Assembly (NCBI GenBank): GCA_031270705.1
Contig: JAISWW010000231.1
Coordinates: 1-38,702, forward strand
DNA length: 38,702 nt
Reading direction: 5' to 3'
DNA from: Deltaproteobacteria bacterium
Lineage (GTDB): Bacteria > Desulfobacterota > Desulfarculia > Adiutricales > Adiutricaceae
The stretch's first letter is position 1. Each line of letters opens with the position of its first letter. The notes beneath the pieces were generated by a model. It ran no database searches. It worked only from the letters and a program-made list of their open reading frames with translations, and was not told the origin of the DNA. A program made the translations under genes and the position numbers. Of this stretch, positions 9,531 through 19,890 are shown in pieces.

Positions 9531-10256
9531 ATGGCTCAAGATAATTTAGCTCCCCCTAAGGTGAAGGCGAAAGCTCCTAAGAAAGCGAGCGCCAAAGAGG
9601 CTAGCGCGGAGCAGACTAAAGATTTAGGCTGGCCGCGGTCGAAAAAAGAAATCGCGGAGATTTTGTCTTTTTTGCGAAGCGCTTATCCAAAGGCTCGTTG
9701 CGGCTTAGATTTTCGGGATGGTTTCGAGCTTTTAATGGCCACCATTTTGTCGGCCCAGTGCCAAGACAAGACCGTGAATTTGGCCACGGCCAAGTTATTT
9801 AAGCGGTTCCCAGACGCCAGATCTTTAGCCAAGGCCGACTTAGCCGAGGTTGAGGATTGCGTAAAAATTTGCGGTTTTTTTCGGCAAAAAGCCAAAAGCC
9901 TGGTCGATTGCGCTCAGAATCTGGTCGCCCGCTTTGGCGGGAAGACGCCTGGAACTTTAGAGGAGCTAGTGACTTTAAGGGGCGTGGGGCGCAAAACGGC
10001 CAATGTGGTTTTGGGCAATGTTTTTGGGATTCCGGGACTGACGGTGGACACGCACGTCAAACGGATTAGCTTTCGGCTAGGTTTAACCAAGAACGTCGAG
10101 CCCGAGCGAATTGAGTTGGATCTAATGGATCAGATCCCAAAAGATCTCTGGATAGATTTTTCCCACCAAGTTATCGCCCATGGCCGAACGCTGTGCCAGG
10201 CCCGTCGCCCTCTGTGCTCCCAATGCCAATTAACCTTGTGTCAGGCTCGGACGTAA
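9531..10256 (+). CDS. nth: Endonuclease III with a Lys/Ala-rich N-terminal extension
   Basis: LLMATILSAQCQDKTVN, LVTLRGVGRKTANVVLGNVFGIPGLTVDTHVKRI; C-terminal Cys cluster CQARRPLCSQCQLTLC. Confidence 0.95.
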   Translation: MAQDNLAPPKVKAKAPKKASAKEASAEQTKDLGWPRSKKEIAEILSFLRSAYPKARCGLDFRDGFELLMATILSAQCQDKTVNLATAKLFKRFPDARSLAKADLAEVEDCVKICGFFRQKAKSLVDCAQNLVARFGGKTPGTLEELVTLRGVGRKTANVVLGNVFGIPGLTVDTHVKRISFRLGLTKNVEPERIELDLMDQIPKDLWIDFSHQVIAHGRTLCQARRPLCSQCQLTLCQART

Positions 10257-10294
10257 TCTTTTTATCTTAGTGGCCTAAAAAGGAGTTTTTGCGG

Positions 10295-11407
10295 CTAATT
10301 TTGGGATAGTTTTTCGGATAGCTCCAAAAAGGTGGCCTCAAGGTTATTTTCAAATGCTACTGGCGGCAAGATGGGCATTTCCAAAATAGCCTTTAAGGTA
10401 TTAAGGCCTTCTTCCATGGAAGTGGCTAGGCCCGAGGCTAGGCTGACGGTTCGGTAGGTGTTTTCCACATACTTTAAGACCTCGCTCAGAGCTTTAAGCC
10501 GAGAGTTCAGGTTTTCCCGCTGGGATTTTAAGAGATCGCGGTATTTGTCGGCCACCACGTCAGTCACTCTTTGGGCGACTAAATTCTGGGCGTAGATGGA
10601 GTTTTGGGCGGCTAAGGCTTGAGTCTCGGCCATGAGTTTTAAGTTTTCATCTTTTAAGTCCTTGAGTTTGGGGAGGTATTTATTATCGACCTTATCGATA
10701 AACAAAACCAACTGCCGCTCATGGGCTTGGGTGGCTAAGAGAAAAACTCCATAGTACTTTTTATAAACATTTAGATCGCTGTTGGAGCCGATGAGTTTTT
10801 TTAAGGCGTCAGCCAGGCTATAAAGGTTTTTTAAGGCCACAATGGCATCCAATTGATCTTGGCCCGAGACGGTGACCAACAAGGTTTTTATCTGGTCGTC
10901 GCTTAAATAAATATTTGATTTGGCTAAATTTGATTTTATTTCCGCTCTTTTTATTTCTATTTTAGCCGTGTTAGCGACAATCTTTTTTTTGGCATCCTCG
11001 ATCTTGTCATTGTATTGGCTAACGGAGGTGTCCCAGAACTTTAACGCGCTGGTTTCTTTGGGAGCCGCGGCTTTTTCTAGCTCATATTGGCCAATCTTTT
11101 CCAAAAGGGCGCGGTTTTCGGCGGCGAGGCTATTAATGTCGTTTTTGATTTTAATGGCCGTGTCATCAAGAAGGACAGCCAAGGACTGGTCAAGGTAGAC
11201 ATTAATATCGTCTTGGATCTGGTTTTTATTGTCCTCGGTAAAGGGAACCCAAGACCAAAAAGAGTCATTGGCTTTAGGGAGTTTGTCTCGGAGGGCTAAG
11301 TACTTATCCACCTTTTGGTAGAGCGCGCTGATGGTATCCTTGGCCCACAAAGGCGAGCCCAAGGCCAAGGCCAGCGAGAAAAGGGCGAAGAATATTTTGG
11401 TTCCCAT
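10295..11407 (-). CDS. Secreted/periplasmic predicted coiled-coil protein of unknown function
   Basis: Signal peptide-like N-terminus MGTKIFFALFSLALALGSPLWA followed by Lys/Glu/Leu-rich helical sequence. Confidence 0.6.
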   Translation of the reverse strand: MGTKIFFALFSLALALGSPLWAKDTISALYQKVDKYLALRDKLPKANDSFWSWVPFTEDNKNQIQDDINVYLDQSLAVLLDDTAIKIKNDINSLAAENRALLEKIGQYELEKAAAPKETSALKFWDTSVSQYNDKIEDAKKKIVANTAKIEIKRAEIKSNLAKSNIYLSDDQIKTLLVTVSGQDQLDAIVALKNLYSLADALKKLIGSNSDLNVYKKYYGVFLLATQAHERQLVLFIDKVDNKYLPKLKDLKDENLKLMAETQALAAQNSIYAQNLVAQRVTDVVADKYRDLLKSQRENLNSRLKALSEVLKYVENTYRTVSLASGLATSMEEGLNTLKAILEMPILPPVAFENNLEATFLELSEKLSQN

Positions 11408-11611
11408 AGCGCCCTCCCAAAGGGGGTTAGGGTAATAAAGCCACGTTTTTAAGCCATAAGCCCAGATTGACGTAACCTTTAGAATAATTAAAACAAAAAT
11501 TGTAGCTTCAGCGCTCTAAAGGCGTATTTTTCCTTTGACGGCTATTTTTCCATCATATCACATCTTATGTATCCGATATTTCCCGCAAGGCCTCAGGCCT
11601 ATTTCCTTAAT

Positions 11612-11756
11612 CCGCAATTCCCGCAAAAGTTGTGACCACAAAAAGGCCTAGGGCTTTAGCGGCGACAAAAGAGGTATCTCATGTTCAATATTTTTAGTCT
11701 GTCTTTTTGCTTAGAGGTAGGTTCAAATACTTGAAAATTCTCATTATAAGCGCTAC
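11612..11756. repeat. Copy A of a 145-bp direct repeat flanking the AAA/nuclease gene
   Basis: Aligns without gaps to 14085-14229 at constant offset 2473, about 15 mismatches (~90% identity by manual count). Confidence 0.92.
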
Positions 11757-12026
11757 TTATGGAAAGTATTTTCCAAAACTTTAATTTTTTATTGAACTTT
11801 TAAAAGTCTTCGCCTAAGGCGAGACTTCCCCTAAACGTCAATCATGTCCGAGGGGGGTATCCACGCTAGGCGCCCTCCGAAAGGGCGAAACTTGCCGCGA
11901 CTAATATTTCCACGCGCGCGCCAGGATACCCAGATCAAAAATATTTCGCGTTAATTTTTATGTAAACAAACGATATAAAACTGACTCGCGTCTCTTTGAT
12001 AAGCCATAAAGGCTTAAACAAAGAAA

Positions 12027-13718
12027 TTATTCTTTTATTTCTTTAATAACAGCTTTAACTGTTGTTCTTTTATAGACTACTAATGCCATTTTATAGACTT
12101 TTTTGCCAGGGGTACAATATTTATCAGCGTAATTTTTCTCGTCAATTTGCCGCAAAGCCTCAAGAGTTAATTTATTGAGCTCATCATTAATTTCTTCTTC
12201 AGTCATTATAACCTTAGTAACTTTACCTTTAGTAACTTTATCGTCAGTAACTATATCCTCAGTATCTTGATCCTTCGCCTTTAGATATTTCATCTCAATG
12301 ATGAAGACGCCAATTCCAGGAATATCCACGGACGCGTCCAGAAAACCCTCGCCAGAGGCTTCCTCAACTTTGACGGATTGGTTAACCAAAGTCATGGCGA
12401 ACATAAATAGGGTTTGATAATAGCTTTCCTTGGGATTATGTAATTGAAGACTAACGCTGGATAAAAATTTTCCAAAACTTGTCTCAATATCCCGAGCGTT
12501 CTTTTGCGACAGGGCCTTGTGGAGAACTTCAGCGTGGGCTTTAAGTTTTGAAATAGTTTTAAAAGATGTTTTTAAGGACAATAAGTTTGAAAATAAAGAA
12601 GATTTCACTTCTAAATTAGGTAAAACCAAGAGATATTCTTCATTTTCAATCTGATCCACAGTTAGATAACCAGCCTGAAACATCACGGGAATAGGCTCAA
12701 AATTATCTATATCCACATTGTTTAGTGAATTCGTGATTATGGTTGAGTCATTATCAAAAAGATCAAGAGTCATTTTACGCTCTTTAATTAAATCAACCAA
12801 AAATTTAGGGGTTCCAGACTCAAACCAAAAGTTGTCAAACTTTTGTAGATCAAAAAAATTTAAAACTGACCAGGGATTTAAGACTTTGGTTGTCCCATCC
12901 CAGGAGTAACCATCGTACCACTCTAATAACTTCGCCCGTAGATCGTCCACAGAGGAGCCTAGCGCCAAAGATTTACGTTTGATTAAGGGCTCCAGGGCGT
13001 CTTCCATGTGTTCCTGAAAATGAGCGTCAAACTCATCAATAGTGAAGCCGCAGACATTGGGGTATTTGGGATGAAGGGTAATATCACGGAGATTATTTAA
13101 GTCAGAAAAAATCGAGGTTTTGGTAAATCTAGTTATCCCAGTAATAAAGATGAAACGTAGGAGAGCCTCTTTAGATTTAAGGACGCTGTAGAATAGTTTC
13201 AAAGCGTCTCTTATATCTTCAGCCAAGCCAGAGTTAGGGATATTTCTTAGGATTGGGGCGTCATACTCGTCTATAAGGACAACCACCCGCTTTTCGCCAT
13301 ACATTGCGGAAAGATCTTCCAGTAACCTTTTGAAAAAGTCCACCGGTTTATTATCGGCGATGTCAAAATTTTCCTTTTTGGCAAATGTCCTGAGATCGCT
13401 TAACAAACTTATGTTAAGCTCCTCTGGGCTTGAGTAGTCGATTGTAGACATGTCAAGATGGATGACTGGATGGGGCTCCCAGTCATATGGCTGGTCGTAA
13501 ATATACAGACCTTCGAAAAGATTTCGATGGCCCAGGAAAATTTCTTTTAGGGTGTCGAGCAGGAGAGATTTGCCAAATCGCCGTGGACGGGACAAAAAAT
13601 GTGGCAGTTTTTTCTTTATTATGTTATAAAGATACTTAGTCTTATCAACGTAAATATGACCATCTTCTATAATTTTAGAGAAAGAATTGGTTCCTACGGG
13701 AAGATCTTTCATGGTCAA
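12027..13718 (-). CDS. AAA-ATPase-like / PD-(D/E)XK nuclease superfamily protein (DUF1703-type)
   Basis: FLSRPRRFGKSLLLDTL (Walker A), VVVLIDEYDAPI (Walker B), C-terminal DASVDIPGIGVFIIEMKYLKA (nuclease D…ExK). Confidence 0.93.
   Translation of the reverse strand: MTMKDLPVGTNSFSKIIEDGHIYVDKTKYLYNIIKKKLPHFLSRPRRFGKSLLLDTLKEIFLGHRNLFEGLYIYDQPYDWEPHPVIHLDMSTIDYSSPEELNISLLSDLRTFAKKENFDIADNKPVDFFKRLLEDLSAMYGEKRVVVLIDEYDAPILRNIPNSGLAEDIRDALKLFYSVLKSKEALLRFIFITGITRFTKTSIFSDLNNLRDITLHPKYPNVCGFTIDEFDAHFQEHMEDALEPLIKRKSLALGSSVDDLRAKLLEWYDGYSWDGTTKVLNPWSVLNFFDLQKFDNFWFESGTPKFLVDLIKERKMTLDLFDNDSTIITNSLNNVDIDNFEPIPVMFQAGYLTVDQIENEEYLLVLPNLEVKSSLFSNLLSLKTSFKTISKLKAHAEVLHKALSQKNARDIETSFGKFLSSVSLQLHNPKESYYQTLFMFAMTLVNQSVKVEEASGEGFLDASVDIPGIGVFIIEMKYLKAKDQDTEDIVTDDKVTKGKVTKVIMTEEEINDELNKLTLEALRQIDEKNYADKYCTPGKKVYKMALVVYKRTTVKAVIKEIKE
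12201..12275 (-). repeat. 15-bp (5-aa) tandem repeat inside the nuclease domain
   Basis: agtcat/agtaac/agtaac/agtaac/agtatc at 12201, 12216, 12231, 12246 and 12261: exact 15-bp period. Protein: DIVTD DKVTK GKVTK VIMTE. Confidence 0.85.
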
Positions 13719-14084
13719 AGCCCAACCGCCTTTAATAATAGAGCAAATTTTAGCGCGTTTTAAAAATGGGCTACGCTCGGCCTAAGGCCAAAATTTATCC
13801 GCGATAGCCGCGTTTATTAAATTATATCTCAAAACCTTAAAATATGTCCACAAATATTTTTGTTTCGGAAGCCAAAATCCCAAGAAATTAAATTATACAA
13901 ATCTGTCGCGTCCTAAACAAGGGGGAGGCCTATTTGCCAGAATAACGGGAAACTCTTATCTGGCGCGGGTATCCACGATATATGCTATCATGTGTTAGTT
14001 TCGCCCCCCTCAGAGCGCGTTCTGGTCATAACCGAATTCGAAATTTGGGTTTTAGCTGAGCCGAGCGCGACATATATTGGTTAC

Positions 14085-14229
14085 CCGCGATTTCCGCAAA
14101 AGTTATGAGCGCAAAAAGGCCTAGGGCTATAGCGGCGACACAAGAGGTATCTCATTTTCAATATTTTTAGTATGTCTTTTTGCTTAGAGGTAGGTTCAAA
14201 CACTTGAAGACGGTCATTATAAGCGCCAC
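14085..14229. repeat. Copy B of the 145-bp direct repeat
   Basis: See copy A; shared core aaaaaggcctagggct…gaggtatctcat…gtctttttgcttagaggtaggttcaaa. Confidence 0.92.
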
Positions 14230-14308
14230 AGGTAGTGCCTCTAAGTTCAGTTATAAAGTCAATAAGATTATATTTCTGTGTATGAATAACTTTTGTAGCC
14301 TTAAAAAT

Positions 14309-14348
14309 CGATGACAGGATAAATTACTAAGAATTTATCCTGTCATCG
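14309..14348 (-). terminator. Perfect 17-bp hairpin downstream of pilY1
   Basis: CGATGACAGGATAAATT-ACTAAG-AATTTATCCTGTCATCG; on the minus strand it is followed by ATTTTTAAGG. Confidence 0.85.
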
Positions 14349-14436
14349 TAATTAATCTTACTGGATCTGGCGGGAAAAATCTTCTCATTCAAAGACTCTG
14401 CCCGCCTTGGCCAGTTATTCCGTTAAAATAATATAA

Positions 14437-17400
14437 CTAAGGCGCGATATTTAAGTCCTGGCTCATTGTGGTCTTGGACAAGGAAAAGCCCACGTTAAAG
14501 GCCTCTCGCCAAGAGATAAGACTATTGGTGGCGAGAGTCGAGGGCGTTTTCACAGGAGGGCAGCCTCCATCCGAGCCATTGCAACCAATAGTGATCGAGT
14601 TTCCTCCGCCTGGCGATTCCACAATCATGAGAGTCGCCTCAGTAACTGGGCCATTCCCGGCGGAAGCGCCGCTAGCTATTTCAGTCTCAACTTTATTGAC
14701 TTCGGGTATAAATTGCGTTGAGCCTTCGATTGGCTTAAATAAGCCGCTTAAATATGGCCCAGGCAAACCGGTGAAGGGATCAAGAACATAAATATAGCTA
14801 GTTCCAGTATCGCCGCAGGTGCCATTTTTAGGCGCGAAAGTAGTAAAGGCCAAAATGGAGTTACCCGATCCTAAGCTGGTAATCTTAGGCTGGGTGGTGG
14901 AAATCTCATTAGATTCAGTAGGCCCACTAGAATTAAGCTTGGTTGACAAGTTAAGACGTCTTTTGTACCCAGGAATCATATCATTTCTTAACAGTTGGGT
15001 CAGATTCTTATAGGAAAGAAAATGATTGGCGTTGTTATCTGGGTCGTAAGTCATGCCCGAGGGAAAGACTTTAAAGGCGCTGACATCCAATAAATTTTGA
15101 GCGTTATCGGTTTGATCCGAGAAAGTCAGGAGACCATTTATTAATTCTTCCTTGACGCCATAAAGATAATGTTTGTGATTCGCCTCGCAAAGAGTAGGGT
15201 TACTCGCGTAAAGGCAAGGGGCGATATCATCCTCGCCCCATAGGCGACCAGTGGCGAAAGAGATCCAAAGGTTGCCTCGACCGTCTAAAGTGGAATTTAC
15301 CGCCCCAGTAACTGGCCGATCCACGTTAAGGAAACGTTTAAGCTTCCATTGATTGGGCGGTAGGGATGTGCCGCTTGGCGAAGAGGGATCGATAGAAGCC
15401 TCACTAACCATCTGGAGACGATATACCGCGCCTTTATCTTCGCAATCAGAGTTTCGAGAAATTGTCAAACCGTAATAAATGGTTTCATCGTTCCAAGTCC
15501 CAGTAGTCGACTTTTTGAGGGGAATGGGCGCGTAAGAGTCGTTAAAGAAGCTATTATCCTCAGGAACTAAAATGGGATCAGTAACCGTAGTCCCATCAAA
15601 GGCGTCAAGAACAAAAAGACGGGCTTTTTGCGCGCTATGGCCTTTATAAGGCGATAAGGCGCCGAAAGTGAGAGGCCCATCAGGGGCTGGAGTTCTGAAA
15701 TCCGTGGCCGGGCCACTAGGCAGAACCACGTACCATTTGCCATTGCTGGTGACAACTGAGGGTAGCCCCACCATAAGCCCTAATTCTTGCGCGCTAAATC
15801 TCCATAAAAATTGGTTTTCAGGGGTGGCTTTGGGGTTAGTAACGTCAAGAGCGAAAACCTCTGAGTAAAAATATTTTGGATCAGCGTTTGTCGGAGAGTC
15901 AATAGGCCTAGCTCCTAGCCTTAAGCCGCAGACAAGAATAGTGCGCCACTCGCCATTATGTTTGATGTCCGCCATATAAGGCTTCATGTCAACGTAATAA
16001 GAGTGGTTATAATTAGGATCCGCCAACCACTGCAGATGTGGCAGGATCGAGCCAGGAATATAGGCCCACAATTCCTCGCCAATGGGGACGCCTTCAGGTT
16101 TGTAACCGACCTTGCCTTCGGACAAAGAACCGAAAACCCCCATATGTATGGCGTGGAGGAAACCATCATTGCTACCAAAATAGACAACTTGGCTCCTGTT
16201 CCCTTTATCGGTTTTGTATTTCGCGTAAGATTTATCGCCATATAAATGGTCGTAATTGTAAGACGGTGGCCCGACTATAATTGGTTTAGAGTTGATTATA
16301 TCGCCAAGACGCCAAGTAATGATGTCAGTGGGACTATTATTCCAAGGATTAATAGTTCTCCGGCTTCGCCAACCAAGATTAAGTTCTGTCAGATCATCGC
16401 CTCTGATATACCGCATCAGTAGTTTAGTCGCCTCTCCTTTGTCATTAGGAGAATTTGGCAATAAATTTTTGTAATCATCGTGAAGCATGTATTTTTTTAG
16501 GACATTAACTGTGTCATTGTCATTGTATTTAAATTCTTTAACGGCCTGGGCGTCAAAGTTATAGAAATAAATCTTTCGATCGTCAGGATTCACTTGCGAT
16601 AATATCTTGCCAACATCCCAAACGGCGTTAACTTTGTGGATATTTTCAATATTGTATTTGTATCCGGGGACGATCTCTCCATTAGCGTCAATTTGGCAAC
16701 GACTTATTTGGCCGCCCGCGTAACAATTCGGCGTAACTTCAGGATCGGAGCCAGTAAAAGTCACCACCGGATCATTCTCGTCTAGGTAACCATTTTGATG
16801 AGGAGCGTCTTCTCTGAAGTTGCCATATTTATCGACAAACAAAGCGTAAACAGTCCCGACCCAGTTTATGGCCGCGTCCGGATTTAAGGGGCTAACATAC
16901 CTTGGGTAAAAAGCCGTCTGAATGCCCAGGCCGCCTCCTAATACTGAGTTGACCGAGGCTGAGGTTGACGTGGAGGTGGAGGCCGAGCGGGCTATGGTGA
17001 TAAAGGCTTCGGTTAGCTTCGCGCTCAATTCCCCGATATTGGTGGCCTGGAAATAATTTTTAGGATCTCCATCCTCGTTTTCCCATTCGCCTGGGTCTGG
17101 GACGCTATTGTTATTTTGATCCTTAAAACCACCGTATTTGGCCGCGTACCAAACTGGGTTAGGCAAAACCTCATTATTCGCGCCGCCAGCGGCGAAAGAA
17201 AAAGTTCTTATTTGGGTGCTAGTGTTGGGACTTTGCGTGCATTTTTCAGTTGAGTTGTTTGGCCCATTAGAGACTGAGCAAGTAGGTGGCGTTAAATAGT
17301 TTGAGGGAGGAGGGCCACCCAGGTTTAGATCCAGATAAGTCCCATCTTTGGTGGTGCCACTAATAGTGTAGCCCAAACCATGCTCTCCGCCCGAAGCGGT

Positions 17401-19842
17401 TCGCCAGAGCCTAGAAAAGACGGCTAGGCCACTTATTGGTATTTGTGACAAATCTACCATATCGCTTAAGCTTGTGGCGGTTGAAGGGTTCTGGACAAAA
17501 TAGTAATTAGCGCCTTCACCCCGGTAGACCCCGGAAACATTGTTTTGGGCGCCAGCTAACGAGTTTAAGTTAGAGCTAGAGCGCCACGCTTGGGGGGCCG
17601 CCGAAGTCGTAAGCAAAACAACTTTATATTCCACGACCATGTCCATTTCCCAATCATCGCCCATGCCGAAATCGGAAAAATTGACCTGGATGGTGAAACT
17701 AAAAGGAACCCCGTTTTTGTCAGTTTCCATGTCCGTTAGAAAGTAATTGAGGAAACTTAAAATTTTACCGTAAGCGTTATATAAGCCAGAGGAACCACGA
17801 CTGGTGGTGTTGACCGGGAGAACCGAGACGCTCCGCTTGTTGCCAACGTTATCGGTGAGGTTGATTTTTAATTCCGGAAAAGCCGCGCTCATGGTCACCC
17901 CATAGATATCAACGCTCATTTTATTTTCAGACAGGCTTAGGTTATGGGTGTGAGCGTAATAGGCCGCCGCGGCCACGGCGTAAGACCCTTCGTAAGAAGG
18001 ACCCATGGGGCAAAGTCCCTTGATGTCGTTGAGGTTTGAGATAGTCTTAGGCGAGCAATCGTCGGTATTGCTTTTAGCCACAAAATATTTTTTGGAGGTG
18101 TTTATGCCCTCAAGAGTGGAGATGACGTTTAAATAGCTTGACACGGAAAACTGTTTTGGCAAGGTCACCGTTGGATTTCCAGGCATTAAATCATAATTGT
18201 TTAGGTCATTGCTCGCGGATATGTCGTTGCCGTCAAAACTGGTGTCAATATCGCTTATAAGCAATACCACCGGTTTAGAGCAATCCGAGACCGTCCCTCG
18301 GTCTGACCAGTTTTTCAGCGAATTATTCGCTAAAAGCTTGTTTATGGGGCTTTTGCCTTGAGGGCTACCATTACCGTTAGCGTAGCCCGAACGGTCGCCG
18401 TCCTCGCCACTAGAGAAACTACTGGTTGGGCTACTCTTGCCCCCCAGGTAGCGGATAGCCTCAAAGAGCATTTCCCCCATTGGATTGCCCCAGGAGTTAA
18501 GGTCATTATAGAGGATATTGGCGTTGGGCGACCCCTCATAAGCGAAGATCCATCGACCAGAGATCTGGAGTTTGTCAAAAGCCCACATGAGACTAGAGGT
18601 TTTATATTGGCCAGTATTCGGGTCAACGCTGTCGGAGCCAAAAGAAGACACGTGGTTACGCAGGATGCCGCCTCTATGTCTTAAAGAGTCGTTAAAGCCT
18701 CCGGTCATTAACCCAAAGCGCATTTTCCCGCTTTCGCCATACTCCTGAAGAAGGCCAGTCGGTTTATAGACGACTGAGGCGCCTTCGCCATAGGCCCGGC
18801 ATTGCTCCCCATCGCCGACTTTGTTGTCGGAGCCGGTAGTGGGGTCGCAGACCTTAACCGTTACCCGCCAAGATTTAACTAAGCTGTCGTTAAGGCAACC
18901 AGCCGAGGCGTTAGGGACGGGCCGGGACTGCATGATCCAATCCCAATAATGGCCGGTATTGCCACCGCCGCAGGTAGGGCTATTTGAAGCGTTGGCGTAC
19001 ATTTGGATAACTGGAAATATATTGCCATCCGTCGTATTCGTGGTTCCCCGAGGATCCCAAGGGCCATACGCGCTACGATCGCGGGCTCTGGCGAAGTAAT
19101 GGCCCGCGCCATTATTTGGTTTGGCAAAGGGCGTAAACTTGGTAATATCAAAATAAACATTAAAAGGAGTGCGGTTCCAAGAGTTATCGGCCATAACCTC
19201 GGTGCCCCAGATGGAGGCGTCATGAGGCACAAAAGAGGGCTCCAGAAAGGTCTCTGTGGCGGTATCGACTACTCGTGAGCCACCGTAAAGGATTTTCCGA
19301 ATCGCGTCCATGCGGCTAGAGACTATGAAGTTGAGCCAGTTTCCGCTAAAGGTTTTTTTCCCATTATGCGTAACGCCTCGGCAAATGCCGTGCTTAGAGC
19401 GATAAGAAGGAATATAGCCTTTGAGGCCAGTAGGCCGATTGGCGTTGATGGTCGCCTGGTCATCATCAGGCGCGGTGGGGCCAACGCGATAAAAATATCG
19501 GTTATTTTCAGTCGAGCGGTGGTTTGACCCCGCTTCAGGACCGGTGTGCCCATAGCAGGAGTCTGAGTCATAATAGCCTATGTAGGTGGCGTTAGGGTTA
19601 AAGCCGGTATCCAGACGACCATCGCCATCAATGTCAATGATTAAACCAGCGTAGGCTTGGTAGAACATCTTTAGGTCTTTGGAGACAACCAAAAGAACCT
19701 CAGGAACAGTCATCCCCGCTGAGGAGATTGGTAGCGCCTTATACCGCTCGCTTCGATTTTCCGTCACAGTGGCTCCAAAAGCCAGGCTAGAGGCCATGAC
19801 GACAAAAGCGATAAAACATATAAATATGGCTTTATAACTCAT
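14437..19842 (-). CDS. pilY1: PilY1-like type IV pilus tip/adhesin protein (1801 aa)
   Basis: Signal peptide, C-terminal propeller hallmarks (VVYFGSNDGFLHAI, YSEVFALDVTNP, WRFSAQELG), and Ca-binding-like loops DIDGDGRLD and DQNNNSVPDPGEW; last gene of a minor-pilin operon. Confidence 0.9.
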   Translation of the reverse strand: MSYKAIFICFIAFVVMASSLAFGATVTENRSERYKALPISSAGMTVPEVLLVVSKDLKMFYQAYAGLIIDIDGDGRLDTGFNPNATYIGYYDSDSCYGHTGPEAGSNHRSTENNRYFYRVGPTAPDDDQATINANRPTGLKGYIPSYRSKHGICRGVTHNGKKTFSGNWLNFIVSSRMDAIRKILYGGSRVVDTATETFLEPSFVPHDASIWGTEVMADNSWNRTPFNVYFDITKFTPFAKPNNGAGHYFARARDRSAYGPWDPRGTTNTTDGNIFPVIQMYANASNSPTCGGGNTGHYWDWIMQSRPVPNASAGCLNDSLVKSWRVTVKVCDPTTGSDNKVGDGEQCRAYGEGASVVYKPTGLLQEYGESGKMRFGLMTGGFNDSLRHRGGILRNHVSSFGSDSVDPNTGQYKTSSLMWAFDKLQISGRWIFAYEGSPNANILYNDLNSWGNPMGEMLFEAIRYLGGKSSPTSSFSSGEDGDRSGYANGNGSPQGKSPINKLLANNSLKNWSDRGTVSDCSKPVVLLISDIDTSFDGNDISASNDLNNYDLMPGNPTVTLPKQFSVSSYLNVISTLEGINTSKKYFVAKSNTDDCSPKTISNLNDIKGLCPMGPSYEGSYAVAAAAYYAHTHNLSLSENKMSVDIYGVTMSAAFPELKINLTDNVGNKRSVSVLPVNTTSRGSSGLYNAYGKILSFLNYFLTDMETDKNGVPFSFTIQVNFSDFGMGDDWEMDMVVEYKVVLLTTSAAPQAWRSSSNLNSLAGAQNNVSGVYRGEGANYYFVQNPSTATSLSDMVDLSQIPISGLAVFSRLWRTASGGEHGLGYTISGTTKDGTYLDLNLGGPPPSNYLTPPTCSVSNGPNNSTEKCTQSPNTSTQIRTFSFAAGGANNEVLPNPVWYAAKYGGFKDQNNNSVPDPGEWENEDGDPKNYFQATNIGELSAKLTEAFITIARSASTSTSTSASVNSVLGGGLGIQTAFYPRYVSPLNPDAAINWVGTVYALFVDKYGNFREDAPHQNGYLDENDPVVTFTGSDPEVTPNCYAGGQISRCQIDANGEIVPGYKYNIENIHKVNAVWDVGKILSQVNPDDRKIYFYNFDAQAVKEFKYNDNDTVNVLKKYMLHDDYKNLLPNSPNDKGEATKLLMRYIRGDDLTELNLGWRSRRTINPWNNSPTDIITWRLGDIINSKPIIVGPPSYNYDHLYGDKSYAKYKTDKGNRSQVVYFGSNDGFLHAIHMGVFGSLSEGKVGYKPEGVPIGEELWAYIPGSILPHLQWLADPNYNHSYYVDMKPYMADIKHNGEWRTILVCGLRLGARPIDSPTNADPKYFYSEVFALDVTNPKATPENQFLWRFSAQELGLMVGLPSVVTSNGKWYVVLPSGPATDFRTPAPDGPLTFGALSPYKGHSAQKARLFVLDAFDGTTVTDPILVPEDNSFFNDSYAPIPLKKSTTGTWNDETIYYGLTISRNSDCEDKGAVYRLQMVSEASIDPSSPSGTSLPPNQWKLKRFLNVDRPVTGAVNSTLDGRGNLWISFATGRLWGEDDIAPCLYASNPTLCEANHKHYLYGVKEELINGLLTFSDQTDNAQNLLDVSAFKVFPSGMTYDPDNNANHFLSYKNLTQLLRNDMIPGYKRRLNLSTKLNSSGPTESNEISTTQPKITSLGSGNSILAFTTFAPKNGTCGDTGTSYIYVLDPFTGLPGPYLSGLFKPIEGSTQFIPEVNKVETEIASGASAGNGPVTEATLMIVESPGGGNSITIGCNGSDGGCPPVKTPSTLATNSLISWREAFNVGFSLSKTTMSQDLNIAP

Positions 19843-19890
19843 GGAAATACTCCTTTATATTTTAATATAATTTTAATAAGATTTAAATAT

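Noticed and set aside
11721-11731. tRNA T-loop-like GGTTCAAATAC within the direct repeat
   Set aside because: No acceptor, D or anticodon stems could be built around it.
15958-18684. Several plus- and minus-frame ORFs inside pilY1
   Set aside because: Alternative-frame shadows of a 5.4-kb CDS with clear PilY1 features.
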